Below, piece after piece: positions 1 through 9,940 of a stretch of 64,000 nucleotides of DNA. Position 1 is the first letter of the stretch. Each line of letters begins with the position of its first letter. Below the pieces are notes generated by a model. It saw only the letters and a list, made by a program, of their open reading frames with translations, was not told the origin of the DNA and ran no database searches. This stretch comes from Hippasteria phrygiana. Taxonomy: Eukaryota; Echinodermata; Asteroidea; Valvatida; Goniasteridae. The DNA lies in contig JAZGUH010000103.1 of the NCBI GenBank assembly GCA_037893225.1, positions 5,456,001-5,520,000 on the forward strand, read 5' to 3'. A program made the translations under genes and the position numbers.

Positions 1-2850
1 TTTGCGCACAATCTTGATATTGTTGGAATGACTGACTCCTCAGCAATATCCAGACCAATCTCCAGCTCCTCAGACACACGTTCAGCAGAATGATGGCGGA
101 GATAAGCGAGTACGTTTTTCGAACTGATTGTTCTGCATTCCCGCATAACTGCACACGCTATACAATGGCTAGCCGAGACCCCCACCACGCAACTTGGGCC
201 CCAAATGACTGCGTTTTTCTACCTGATGTTGAACGAATTTGCGCACAATCTTGATACTGTTAGAAAGCGTGACTCCTCAGCAACATCCAGACCAATCTTC
301 AGCTCCTCAGACCCACGTTCAGCCGAATGATGGCCGAGATAAGCGAGTACGTTTTTCGAACTGATTGTTCTGCATTCCCGCATAACTGCACACGCTATAC
401 AATGGCTAGCCGAGACCCCCACCACGCAACTTGGGCCCCAAATGACTGCGTTTTTCGACCTGATGTTGAACGAAATTGCGCACAATCTTGATACTGTTGA
501 AAAGAGTGACTCCTCAGCAACATCCAGACCAATCGTCAGCTCCTCAGACCCACGTTCAGCCGAATGATGGCCGGGATAAGCGAGTAAGTTTTTCCAACTG
601 ATTGTTCTGCATTCCGCATAACTGCACACGCTATACAATGGACTAACCGAGACCCCCACCACGCAACTTGGGCCCTAAATGACTGCGTTTTTCGACCTGT
701 TGTTTAACGAAATTGCGCACAATTATGATACTGTTGGAAAGCGTGACTCCTCAGCAACATCCAGACTAATCTTCAGCTCCTCAGACCAACGTTCAGCCGA
801 ATGATGGCCGAGATAAGCGAGTAAGTTTTTCCAAATGATTTGTCTGCATTCCCGCATAACTGCACACGCTATGCAATGGGCTAGCCAAGACCCCCCACCA
901 CGCAACTTCGGCTTCAAATGACTGCGTTTTTCGACCTGATGTTGAACGAATTTGCGCACAATCTTGATACTGTTGGAATGAGTGACTCCTCAGCAATATC
1001 CAGACCAATCTCCAGCTCCTCAGACCCACGTTCAGCCGAATGATGGCCGAGATAAGCGAGTAAGTTTTTCCAACTGATTGTTCTGCATTCCCGCATAACT
1101 GCACACGCTATACAATGGCTAGCCGAGACCCCCACCACGCAACTTGGGCCCCAAATGACTGCGTTTTTCGACCTGATGTTGAACGAAATTGCGCACAATC
1201 TTGATACTGTTGAAAAGAGTGACTCCTCAGCAACATCCAGACCAATCGTCAGCTCCTCAGACCCACGTTCAGCCGAATGATGGCCGAGATAAGCGAGTAA
1301 GTTTTTCCAAATGATTTTTCTGCATTCCCGCATAACTGCACACGCTATGCAATGGCTAGCCAAGACCCCTACCACGCAACTTGGGCCCCAAATGACTGCG
1401 TTTTTCGACCTGATATTGAACGAATTTGCGCACAATCTTGATACTGTTAGAAAGCGTGACTCCTCAGCAACATCCAGACCAATCTTCAGCTCCTCAGACC
1501 CACGTTCAGCCGAATGATGGCCGAGATAAGCGATTACGTTTTTCGAACTGATTGTTCTGCATTCCCGCATAACTGCACACGCTATACAAAGGCTAGCCGA
1601 GACCCCCACCACGCAACTTTGGCCGCAAATGACTGCGTTTTTCGACCTGATGTTTAACGAAATTGCGCACAATCTTGATACTGTTGAAAAGAGTGACTCC
1701 TCAGCAACATCCAGACCAATCTTCAGCTCCTCAGACCCACGTTCAGTTGAATGATGGCCGAGATAAGCGAGTACGTTTTTCCAACTGATTGTTCTGCATT
1801 CACGCATAACTGCACACGCTATACAATGGGCTAGCCAAGACCCCCCACCACGCAACTTCGGCCTCAAATGACTGCGTTTTTCGACCTGATGTTGAACGAA
1901 TTTGCGCACAATCTTGATACTGTTGGAATGAGTGACTCCTCAGCAATATCCAGACCAATCTCCAGCTCCTCAGACCCACGTTCAGCCGAATGATGGCCGA
2001 GATAAGCGAGTACGTTTTTCGAACTGATTGTTCTGCATTCCCGCATAACTGCACACGCTATACAATGGCTAGCCGAGACCCCCACCACGCAACTTGGGCC
2101 CCAAATGACTGCGTTTTTCGACCTGTTGTTGAACGAAATTGCGCACAATTATGATACTGTTGGAAAGCGTGACTCCTCAGCAACATCCAGACTAATCTTC
2201 AGCTCCTCAGACCCACGTTCAGCCGAATGATGGCCGAGATAAGCGAGTAAGGTTCTCCAAATGATTTTTCTGCATTCCCGCATAACTGCACACGCTATGC
2301 AATGGCTAGCCAAGACCCCCCACCACGCAACTTCGGCCTCAAATGACTGCGTTTTTCGACCTGATATTGAACGAATTTGCGCACAATCTTGATACTGTTA
2401 GAAAGCGTGACTCGTCAGCAACATCCAGACCAATCTTCAGCTCCTCAGACCCACGTTCAGCCGAATGATGGCCGAGATAAGCGAGTACGTTTTTCGAACT
2501 GATTGTTCTGCATTCCCGCATAACTGCACACGCTATACAATGGCTAGCCGAGACCCCCACCACGCAACTTGGGCCCCAAATGACTGCGTTTTTCGACCTG
2601 ATGTTGAACGAAATTGCGCACAATCTTGATACTGTTGAAAAGAGTGACTCCTCAGCAACATCCAGACCAATCTTCAGCTCCTCAGACCCACGTTCAGTTA
2701 AATGATGGCCGAGATAAGCAGTACTTTTTTCCATGTCATTGTTCTGCATTCCCGCATAACTGCACATGCTATAGAATGGGCTAGCCAAGACCCCCCACAA
2801 CGCAACTTCGGCCTCAAATGACTGCGTTTTTCGACCTGATGTTGAACGAA
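1..2850. repeat. 12-monomer higher-order repeat, copy 1 (2850 bp)
   Basis: Landmarks at 203, 440, 677, 916, 1153, 1390, 1627, 1866, 2103, 2341, 2578 and 2816 define 12 monomers; the next cycle starts at 3053. Private variants at the left edge (atattgttggaatgactgac, cagacacacg, cagcagaatgatggcgg) return exactly 2850 bp later. Monomers 239 bp long (gggctagccaagacccccc) alternate with runs of 237-bp monomers. One monomer near 2725 has a base lost (aagcagtac) and a T-run of six followed by ccatgtcattg. Confidence 0.85.
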
Positions 2851-4650
2851 TTTGCGCACAATCTTGATATTGTTGGAATGACTGACTCCTCAGCAATATC
2901 CAGACCAATCTCCAGCTCCTCAGACACACGTTCAGCAGAATGATGGCGGAGATAAGCGAGTACGTTTTTCGAACTGATTGTTCTGCATTCCCGCATAACT
3001 GCACACGCTATACAATGGCTAGCCGAGACCCCCACCACGCAACTTGGGCCCCAAATGACTGCGTTTTTCTACCTGATGTTGAACGAATTTGCGCACAATC
3101 TTGATACTGTTAGAAAGCGTGACTCCTCAGCAACATCCAGACCAATCTTCAGCTCCTCAGACCCACGTTCAGCCGAATGATGGCCGAGATAAGCGAGTAC
3201 GTTTTTCGAACTGATTGTTCTGCATTCCCGCATAACTGCACACGCTATACAATGGCTAGCCGAGACCCCCACCACGCAACTTGGGCCCCAAATGACTGCG
3301 TTTTTCGACCTGATGTTGAACGAAATTGCGCACAATCTTGATACTGTTGAAAAGAGTGACTCCTCAGCAACATCCAGACCAATCGTCAGCTCCTCAGACC
3401 CACGTTCAGCCGAATGATGGCCGGGATAAGCGAGTAAGTTTTTCCAACTGATTGTTCTGCATTCCGCATAACTGCACACGCTATACAATGGACTAACCGA
3501 GACCCCCACCACGCAACTTGGGCCCTAAATGACTGCGTTTTTCGACCTGTTGTTTAACGAAATTGCGCACAATTATGATACTGTTGGAAAGCGTGACTCC
3601 TCAGCAACATCCAGACTAATCTTCAGCTCCTCAGACCAACGTTCAGCCGAATGATGGCCGAGATAAGCGAGTAAGTTTTTCCAAATGATTTGTCTGCATT
3701 CCCGCATAACTGCACACGCTATGCAATGGGCTAGCCAAGACCCCCCACCACGCAACTTCGGCTTCAAATGACTGCGTTTTTCGACCTGATGTTGAACGAA
3801 TTTGCGCACAATCTTGATACTGTTGGAATGAGTGACTCCTCAGCAATATCCAGACCAATCTCCAGCTCCTCAGACCCACGTTCAGCCGAATGATGGCCGA
3901 GATAAGCGAGTACGTTTTTCGAACTGATTGTTCTGCATTCCCGCATAACTGCACACGCTATACAATGGCTAGCCGAGACCCCCACCACGCAACTTGGGCC
4001 CCAAATGACTGCGTTTTTCGACCTGATGTTGAACGAAATTGCGCACAATCTTGATACTGTTGAAAAGAGTGACTCCTCAGCAACATCCAGACCAATCGTC
4101 AGCTCCTCAGACCCACGTTCAGCCGAATGATGGCCGAGATAAGCGAGTAAGTTTTTCCAAATGATTTTTCTGCATTCCCGCATAACTGCACACGCTATGC
4201 AATGGCTAGCCAAGACCCCTACCACGCAACTTGGGCCCCAAATGACTGCGTTTTTCGACCTGATATTGAACGAATTTGCGCACAATCTTGATACTGTTAG
4301 AAAGCGTGACTCCTCAGCAACATCCAGACCAATCTTCAGCTCCTCAGACCCACGTTCAGCCGAATGATGGCCGAGATAAGCGATTACGTTTTTCGAACTG
4401 ATTGTTCTGCATTCCCGCATAACTGCACACGCTATACAAAGGCTAGCCGAGACCCCCACCACGCAACTTTGGCCGCAAATGACTGCGTTTTTCGACCTGA
4501 TGTTTAACGAAATTGCGCACAATCTTGATACTGTTGAAAAGAGTGACTCCTCAGCAACATCCAGACCAATCTTCAGCTCCTCAGACCCACGTTCAGTTGA
4601 ATGATGGCCGAGATAAGCGATTACGTTTTTCCAACTGATTGTTCTGCTTT
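2851..4650. repeat. 12-monomer higher-order repeat, partial copy 2
   Basis: This matches 1-1800 at an offset of 2850 with few differences, for example gagtaagtttttccaact near 1068 against gagtacgtttttcgaact near 3918. The match ends near 4650, where the sequence switches to a segment resembling 2751-2850 (tgcacatgctatagaatggg, ccacaacgc) at an offset of about 1900 bp. The second copy is therefore truncated to about eight monomers by an internal junction. Confidence 0.8.
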
Positions 4651-5502
4651 CCCGCATAACTGCACATGCTATAGAATGGGCTAGCCAAGACCCCCCACAA
4701 CGCAACTTCGGCCTCAAATGACTGCGTTTTTCGACCTGATGTTGAACGAATTTGCGCACAATCTTGATACTGTTGGAATGAGTGACTCCTCAGCAATATC
4801 CAGACCAATCTCCAGCTCCTCAGACACACGTTCAGCCGAATGATGGCGGAGATAAGCGAGTACGTTTTTCGAACTGATTGTTCTGCATTCCCGCATAACT
4901 GCACACGCTATACAATGGCTAGCCGAGACCCCCACCACGCAACTTGGGCCCCAAATGACTGCGTTTTTCTACCTGATGTTGAACGAAATTGCGCACAATC
5001 TTAATACTGTTGAAAAGAGTGACTCCTCAGCAACATCCAGACCAATCGTCAGCTCCTCAGACCCACGTTCAGCCGAATGATGGCAGAGATAAGCGAGTAA
5101 GTTTTTCCAACTGATTGTTCTGCATTCCGCATAACTGCACACGCTATACAATGGACTAACCGAGACCCCCACCACGCAACTTGGGCCCCAAATGACTGCG
5201 TTTTTCGACCTGTTGTTGAACGAAATTGCGCACAATTATGATACTGTTGGAAAGCGTGACTCCTCAGCAACATCCAGACTAATCTTCAGCTCCACAGACC
5301 CACGTTCAGCCGAATGATGGCCGAGATAAGCGAGTAAGGTTTTCCAAATGATTTTTCTGCATTCCCGCATAACTGCACACGCTATGCAATGGCTAGCCAA
5401 GACCCCCCACCACGCAACTTCGGCCTCAAATGACTGCGTTTTTCGACCTGATATTGAACGAATTTGCGCACAATCTTGATACTGTTAGAAAGCGTGACTC
5501 CT

Positions 5503-5547
5503 CAGCAACATCCAGACCAATCTTCAGCTCCTCAGACCCACGTTCAG
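5503..5547. repeat. cag trinucleotides at near-helical spacing
   Basis: Five cag trinucleotides fall 10, 12, 8 and 12 bp apart in this 45-bp stretch, including a ctcctcag repeated 30 bp apart. The mean spacing of 10.5 bp equals the DNA helical repeat. The block is conserved in nearly all monomers. Such phasing can favour nucleosome wrapping, but that is inferred here. Confidence 0.55.
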
Positions 5548-5561
5548 CCGAATGATGGCCG

Positions 5562-5568
5562 AGATAAG
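5562..5568 (+). promoter_or_regulatory. GATA-type motif, one per monomer
   Basis: The heptamer agataag matches the WGATAR consensus of GATA zinc-finger factors. It lies in gccgagataagcga, among the best conserved parts of the monomer, so the array presents roughly 260 copies in 64 kb. Rare losses are visible, for example gagatcagcg at 24331, 33356 and 60637. A short match like this is expected by chance in a 237-bp unit and then multiplied by amplification, so binding is only a possibility. Confidence 0.3.
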
Positions 5569-5628
5569 CGAGTACGTTTTTCGAACTGATTGTTCTGCAT
5601 TCCCGCATAACTGCACACGCTATACAAT

Positions 5629-5636
5629 GGCTAGCC
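5629..5636. other. Palindrome ggctagcc in the monomer
   Basis: A perfect 8-bp palindrome containing a NheI site (GCTAGC). In other subtypes the region reads gggctagcc (kept), ggactagcc or ggactaacc (NheI site lost). Two further palindromes flank it in the same monomer: tgcgca at 5465-5470 and gggccc at 5658-5663, the latter replaced by cggcct or tggccg in other subtypes. Together they would give characteristic digestion ladders. Confidence 0.7.
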
Positions 5637-5901
5637 GAGACCCCCACCACGCAACTTGGGCCCCAAATGACTGCGTTTTTCGACCTGATGTTGAACGAAA
5701 TTGCGCACAATCTTGATACTGTTGAAAAGAGTGACTCCTCAGCAACATCCAGACCAATCGTCAGCTCCTCAGACCCACGTTCAGCCGAATGATGGCCGAG
5801 ATAAGCGAGTAAGTTTTTCCAACTGATTGTTCTGCATTCCGCATAACTGCACACGCTATACAATGGACTAACCGAGACCCCCACCACGCAACTTGGGCCC
5901 T

Positions 5902-7090
5902 AAATGACTGCGTTTTTCGACCTGTTGTTTAACGAAATTGCGCACAATTATGATACTGTTGGAAAGCGTGACTTCTCAGCAACATCCAGACTAATCTTCA
6001 GCTCCACAGACCAACGTTCAGCCGAATGATGGCCGAGATAAGCGAGTAAGTTTTTCCAAATGATTTGTCTGCATTCCCGCATAACTGCACACGCTATGCA
6101 ATGGGCTAGCCAAGACCCCCCATCACGCAACTTCGGCTTCAAATGACTGCGTTTTTCGACCTGATGTTGAACGAATTTGCGCACAATCTTGATACTGTTG
6201 GAATGAGTGACTCCTCAGCAATATCCAGACCAATCTCCAGCTCCTCAGACCCACGTTCAGCCGAATGATGGCCGAGATAAGCGAGTACGTTTTTCGAACT
6301 GATTGTTCTGCATTCCCGCATAACTGCACACGCTATACAATGGCTAGCCGAGACCCCCACCACGCAACTTGGGCCCCAAATGACTGCGTTTTTCGACCTG
6401 ATGTTGAACGAAATTGCGCACAATCTTGATACTGTTGAAAAGAGTGACTCCTCAGCAACATCCAGACCAATCGTCAGCTCCTCAGACCCACGTTCAGCCG
6501 AATGATGGCCGAGATAAGCGAGTAAGTTTTTCCAAATGATTTTTCTGCATTCCCGCATAACTGCACACGCTATGCAATGGCTAGCCAAGACCCCCACCAC
6601 GCAACTTGGGCCCCAAATGACTGCGTTTTTCGACCTGATATTGAACGAATTTGCGCACAATCTTGATACTGTTAGAAAGCGTGACTCCTCAGCAACATCC
6701 AGACCAATCTTCAGCTCCTCAGACCCACGTTCAGCCGAATGATGGCCGAGATAAGCGATTACGTTTTTCGAACGGATTGTTCTGCATTCCCGCATAACTA
6801 CACACGCTATACAATGGCTAGCCGAGACCCCCACCACGCAACTTTGGCCGCAAATGACTGCGTTTTTCGACCTGATGTTTAACGAAATTGCGCACAATCT
6901 TGATACTGTTGAAAAGAGTGACTCCTCAGCAACATCCAGACCAATCTTCAGCTCCTCAGACCCACGTTCAGTTGAATGATGGCCGAGATAAGCGAGTACG
7001 TTTTTCCAACTGATTGTTCTGCTTTCCCGCATAACTGCACACGCTATACAATGGGCTAGCCAAGACCCCCCACCACGCAACTCCGGCCTC
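5902..7090. repeat. Third copy of the five-monomer module of the 12-mer
   Basis: Landmarks 5902, 6141, 6378, 6615 and 6852 reproduce the subtype order of 677-1865 and 3527-4715, including the 239-bp first monomer, the gatattgaacgaatttg allele and the tttggccgc allele. The offset from the second copy is 2375 bp instead of 2850, so two monomers have been removed between modules 2 and 3. Confidence 0.75.
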
Positions 7091-7566
7091 GAATGACTGC
7101 GTTTTTCGACCTGATGTTGAACGAATTTGCGCACAATCTTGATACTGTTGGAATGAGTGACTCCTCAGCAATATCCAGACCAATCTCCAGCTCCTCAGAC
7201 CCACGTTCAGCCGAATGATGGCGGAGATAAGCGAGTACGTTTTTCCAACTGATTGTTCTGCATTCCGCATAACTGCACACGCTATACAATGGACTAACCG
7301 AGACCCCCACCACGCAACTTGGGCCCCAAATGACTGCGTTTTTCGACCTGTTGTTGAACGAAATTGCGCACAATTATGATACTGTTGGAAAGCGTGACTC
7401 CTCAGCAACATCCAGACTAATCTTCAGCTCCACAGACCCACGTTCAGCCGAATGATGGCCGAGATAAGCGAGTAAGTTTTTCCAAATGATTTGTCTGCAT
7501 TCCCGCATAACTGCACACGCTATGCAATGGGCTAGCCAAGACCCCCCACCACGCAACTTCGGCCTC

Positions 7567-9940
7567 AAATGACTGCGTTTTTCGACCTGATGTTGAACGA
7601 ATTTGCGCACAATCTTGTTACTGTTGGAATGAGTGACTCCTCAGCAATATCCAGACCAATCTCCAGCTCCTCAGACCCACGTTCAGCCGAATGATGGCCG
7701 AGATAAGCGAGTACGTTTTTCGAACTGATTGTTCTGCATTCCCGCATAACTGCACACGCTATACAATGGCTAGCCGAGACCCCCACCACGCAACTTGGGC
7801 CCCAAATGACTGCGTTTTTCGACCTGATGTTGAACGAAATTGCGCACAATCTTGATACTGTTGAAAAGAGTGACTCCTCAGCAACATCCAGACCAATCGT
7901 CAGCTCCTCAGACCCACGTTCAGCCGAATGATGGCCGAGATAAGCGAGTAAGTTTTTCCAAATGATTTTTCTGCATTCCCGCATAACTGCACACGCTATG
8001 CAATGGCTAGCCAAGACCCCCACCACGCAACTTGGGCCCCAAATGACTGCGTTTTTCCACCTGATGTTGAACGAAATTGCGCACAATCTTGATACTGTTG
8101 AAAAGAGTGACTCCTCAGCAACATCCAGAAAAATCCCCAGCTCCTCAGACCCACGTTCAGCCGAATGATGGCCGAGATAAGCGAGTAAGTTTTTCCAACT
8201 GATTGTTCTGCATTCCGCATAACTGCACACGCTACACAATGGACTAGCCGAGACCCCCACCACGCAACTTGGGCCCCAAATGACTGCGTTTTTCGACCTG
8301 TTGTTGAACGAAATTGCGCACAATTATGATACTGTTGGAAAGCGTGACTCCTCAGCAACATCCAGACTAATCTTCAGCTCCACAGACCCACGTTCAGCCG
8401 AATGATGGCCGAGATAAGCGAGTAAGGTTTTCCAAATGATTTTTCTGCATTCCCGCATAACTGCACACGCTATGCAATGGCTAGCCAAGACCCCCCACAA
8501 AGCAACTTCGGCCTCAAATGACTGCGTTTTTCGAACTGATGTTGAACGAATTTGCGCACAATTATGATACTGTTAGAAAGCGTGACTCCTCAGCAACATC
8601 CAGACCAATCTTCAGCTCCTCAGACCCACGTTCAGCCGAATGATGGCCGAGATAAGCGATTACGTTTTTCGAACTGATTGTTCTGCATTCCCGCATAACT
8701 GCACACGCTATACAATGGCTAGCCGAGACCCCCACCACGCAACTTGGGCCCCAAATTACTGCGTTTTTCGACCTGATGTTGAACGAAATTGCGCACAATC
8801 TTGATACTGTTGAAAAGAGTGACTCCTCAGCAACATCCAGACCAATCTTCAGCTCCTCAGACCCACGTTCAGTTGAATGATGGCCGAGATAAGCGAGTAC
8901 GTTTTTCCAACTGATTGTTCTGCATTCCCGCATAACCGCACACGCTATACAATGGGCTAGCCAAGACCCCCACCACGCAACTTGGGCCCCAAATGACTGC
9001 GTTTTTCGACCTGATGTTGAACGAAATTGCGCACAATCTTTATACTGTTGAAAAGAGTGACTCCTCAGGAACATCCAGACCAATCGTCAGCTCCTCAGAC
9101 CCACGTTCAGCCGAATGATGGCCGAGATAAGCGAGTAAGTTTTTCCAACTGATTGTTCTGCATTCCGCATAACTGCACACGCTATACAATGGACTAACCG
9201 AGACCCCCACCACCCAACTTCGGCCTCAAATGACTGCGTTTTTCGACCTGATATTGAACGAATTTGCGCACAATCTTGAGACTGTTAGAAAGCGTGACTC
9301 CTCAGCAACATCCAGACCAATCTTCAGCTCCTCAGACCCACGTTCAGCCGAATGATGGCCGAGATAAGCGATTACGTTTTTCGAACTGATTGTTCTGCAT
9401 TCCCGCATAACTGCACACGCTATACAATGGCTAGCCGAGACCCCCACCACGCAACTTTGGCCGCAAATGACTGCGTTTTTCGACCTGATGTTTAACGAAA
9501 TTGCGCACAATCTTGATACTGTTAGAAAGCGTGACTCCTCAGCAACATCCAGACCAATCTCCAGCTCCTCAGACCCACGTTCAGCCGAATGATGGCCGAG
9601 ATAAGCGATTACGTTTTTCGAACAGATTGTTCTGCATTCCCGCATAACTGCACACGCTATACAATGGCTAGCCGAGACCCCCACCACGCAACTTTGGCCG
9701 CAAATGACTGCGTTTTTCGACCTGATGTTTAACGAAATTGCGCACAATCTTGATACTGTTGAAAAGAGTGACTCCTCAGCAACATCCAGACCAATCTTCA
9801 GCTCCTCAGACCCACGTTCAGTTGAATGATGGCCGAGATAAGCGAGTACGTTTTTCCAACTGATTGTTCTGCTTTCCCGCATAACTGCACACGCTATACA
9901 ATGGGCTAGCCAAGACCCCCCACCACGCAACTTCGGCCTC
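7567..9940. repeat. 10-monomer higher-order repeat, copy A
   Basis: Landmarks 7567, 7804, 8041, 8278, 8516, 8753, 8991, 9228, 9465 and 9702 define ten monomers. Marker alleles include gtttttccacctg (8053), agaaaaatcccc (8127), the acaaagc variant in ccccccacaaagc (8497), tttttcgaactgatgttg (8529) and a monomer pair with gcgattacg. All recur about 2374 bp downstream. Within the unit, two adjacent monomers at 9228 and 9465 share the ttagaaagcg allele, a small local duplication. Confidence 0.85.

Larger units (their letters stand above)
5437..5590. repeat. Internal 16-bp near-direct repeat within the monomer
   Basis: The segment at 5437-5452 (cgtttttcgacctgat) and the segment at 5575-5590 (cgtttttcgaactgat) match at 15 of 16 positions, in the same orientation, 138 bp apart. 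Both are followed within a few bases by gtt. Beyond that the similarity fades, though attgcgca downstream of the first copy and attcccgca downstream of the second may be weak residual homology. This suggests the monomer is itself composite. Monomers whose second copy reads gtttttccaactg or gtttttccaaatg have lost part of the match. Confidence 0.75.
5428..5664. repeat. Representative 237-bp monomer
   Basis: A clean example of the basic unit, with no indel relative to the commonest length. A near-identical consensus counted by hand has A 64, T 56, G 48 and C 69, so it is C-rich on this strand. It contains 14 CpG. Segments in order: a T-run with cgtttttcga, the palindrome tgcgca, a block with five cag trinucleotides, a GATA-type agataag, a second cgtttttcga, the palindrome ggctagcc, a C-run (gaccccc) and the palindrome gggccc at the right edge. 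The same segments, with subtype alleles, occur in all other monomers, so this copy serves as a coordinate key for the array. Confidence 0.9.

Noticed and set aside
1311..1517. Plus-strand 68-codon frames beginning atgatttttctgc, recurring across the array (for example 4161, 7962, 43351, 60186)
   Set aside because: Each lies within one monomer span of the ccaaatgattttt subtype and ends at the same satellite position (ccgaatga); they track the repeat subtype rather than any gene.
914..1909. 331-residue minus-strand open reading frame (and copies at 3764-4759 and 6139-7134) as a repeat-protein gene
   Set aside because: It is a 79-residue period repeating the satellite monomer; alternative frames are open in the same DNA, frames shift wherever a 238- or 239-bp monomer occurs, and no known domain, signal peptide or start context is seen.
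5246..5259. True CENP-B box
   Set aside because: Only the central gttggaaa matches; the required TTCG and CGGG positions do not. Kept only as a low-interest resemblance.
5629..5663. Hairpin or terminator from ggctagcc and ttgggccccaa
   Set aside because: These are short palindromes without an extended stem; ttgggccccaa is only near-palindromic, and subtypes replace it with ttcggcctc or tttggccgc without compensating changes.
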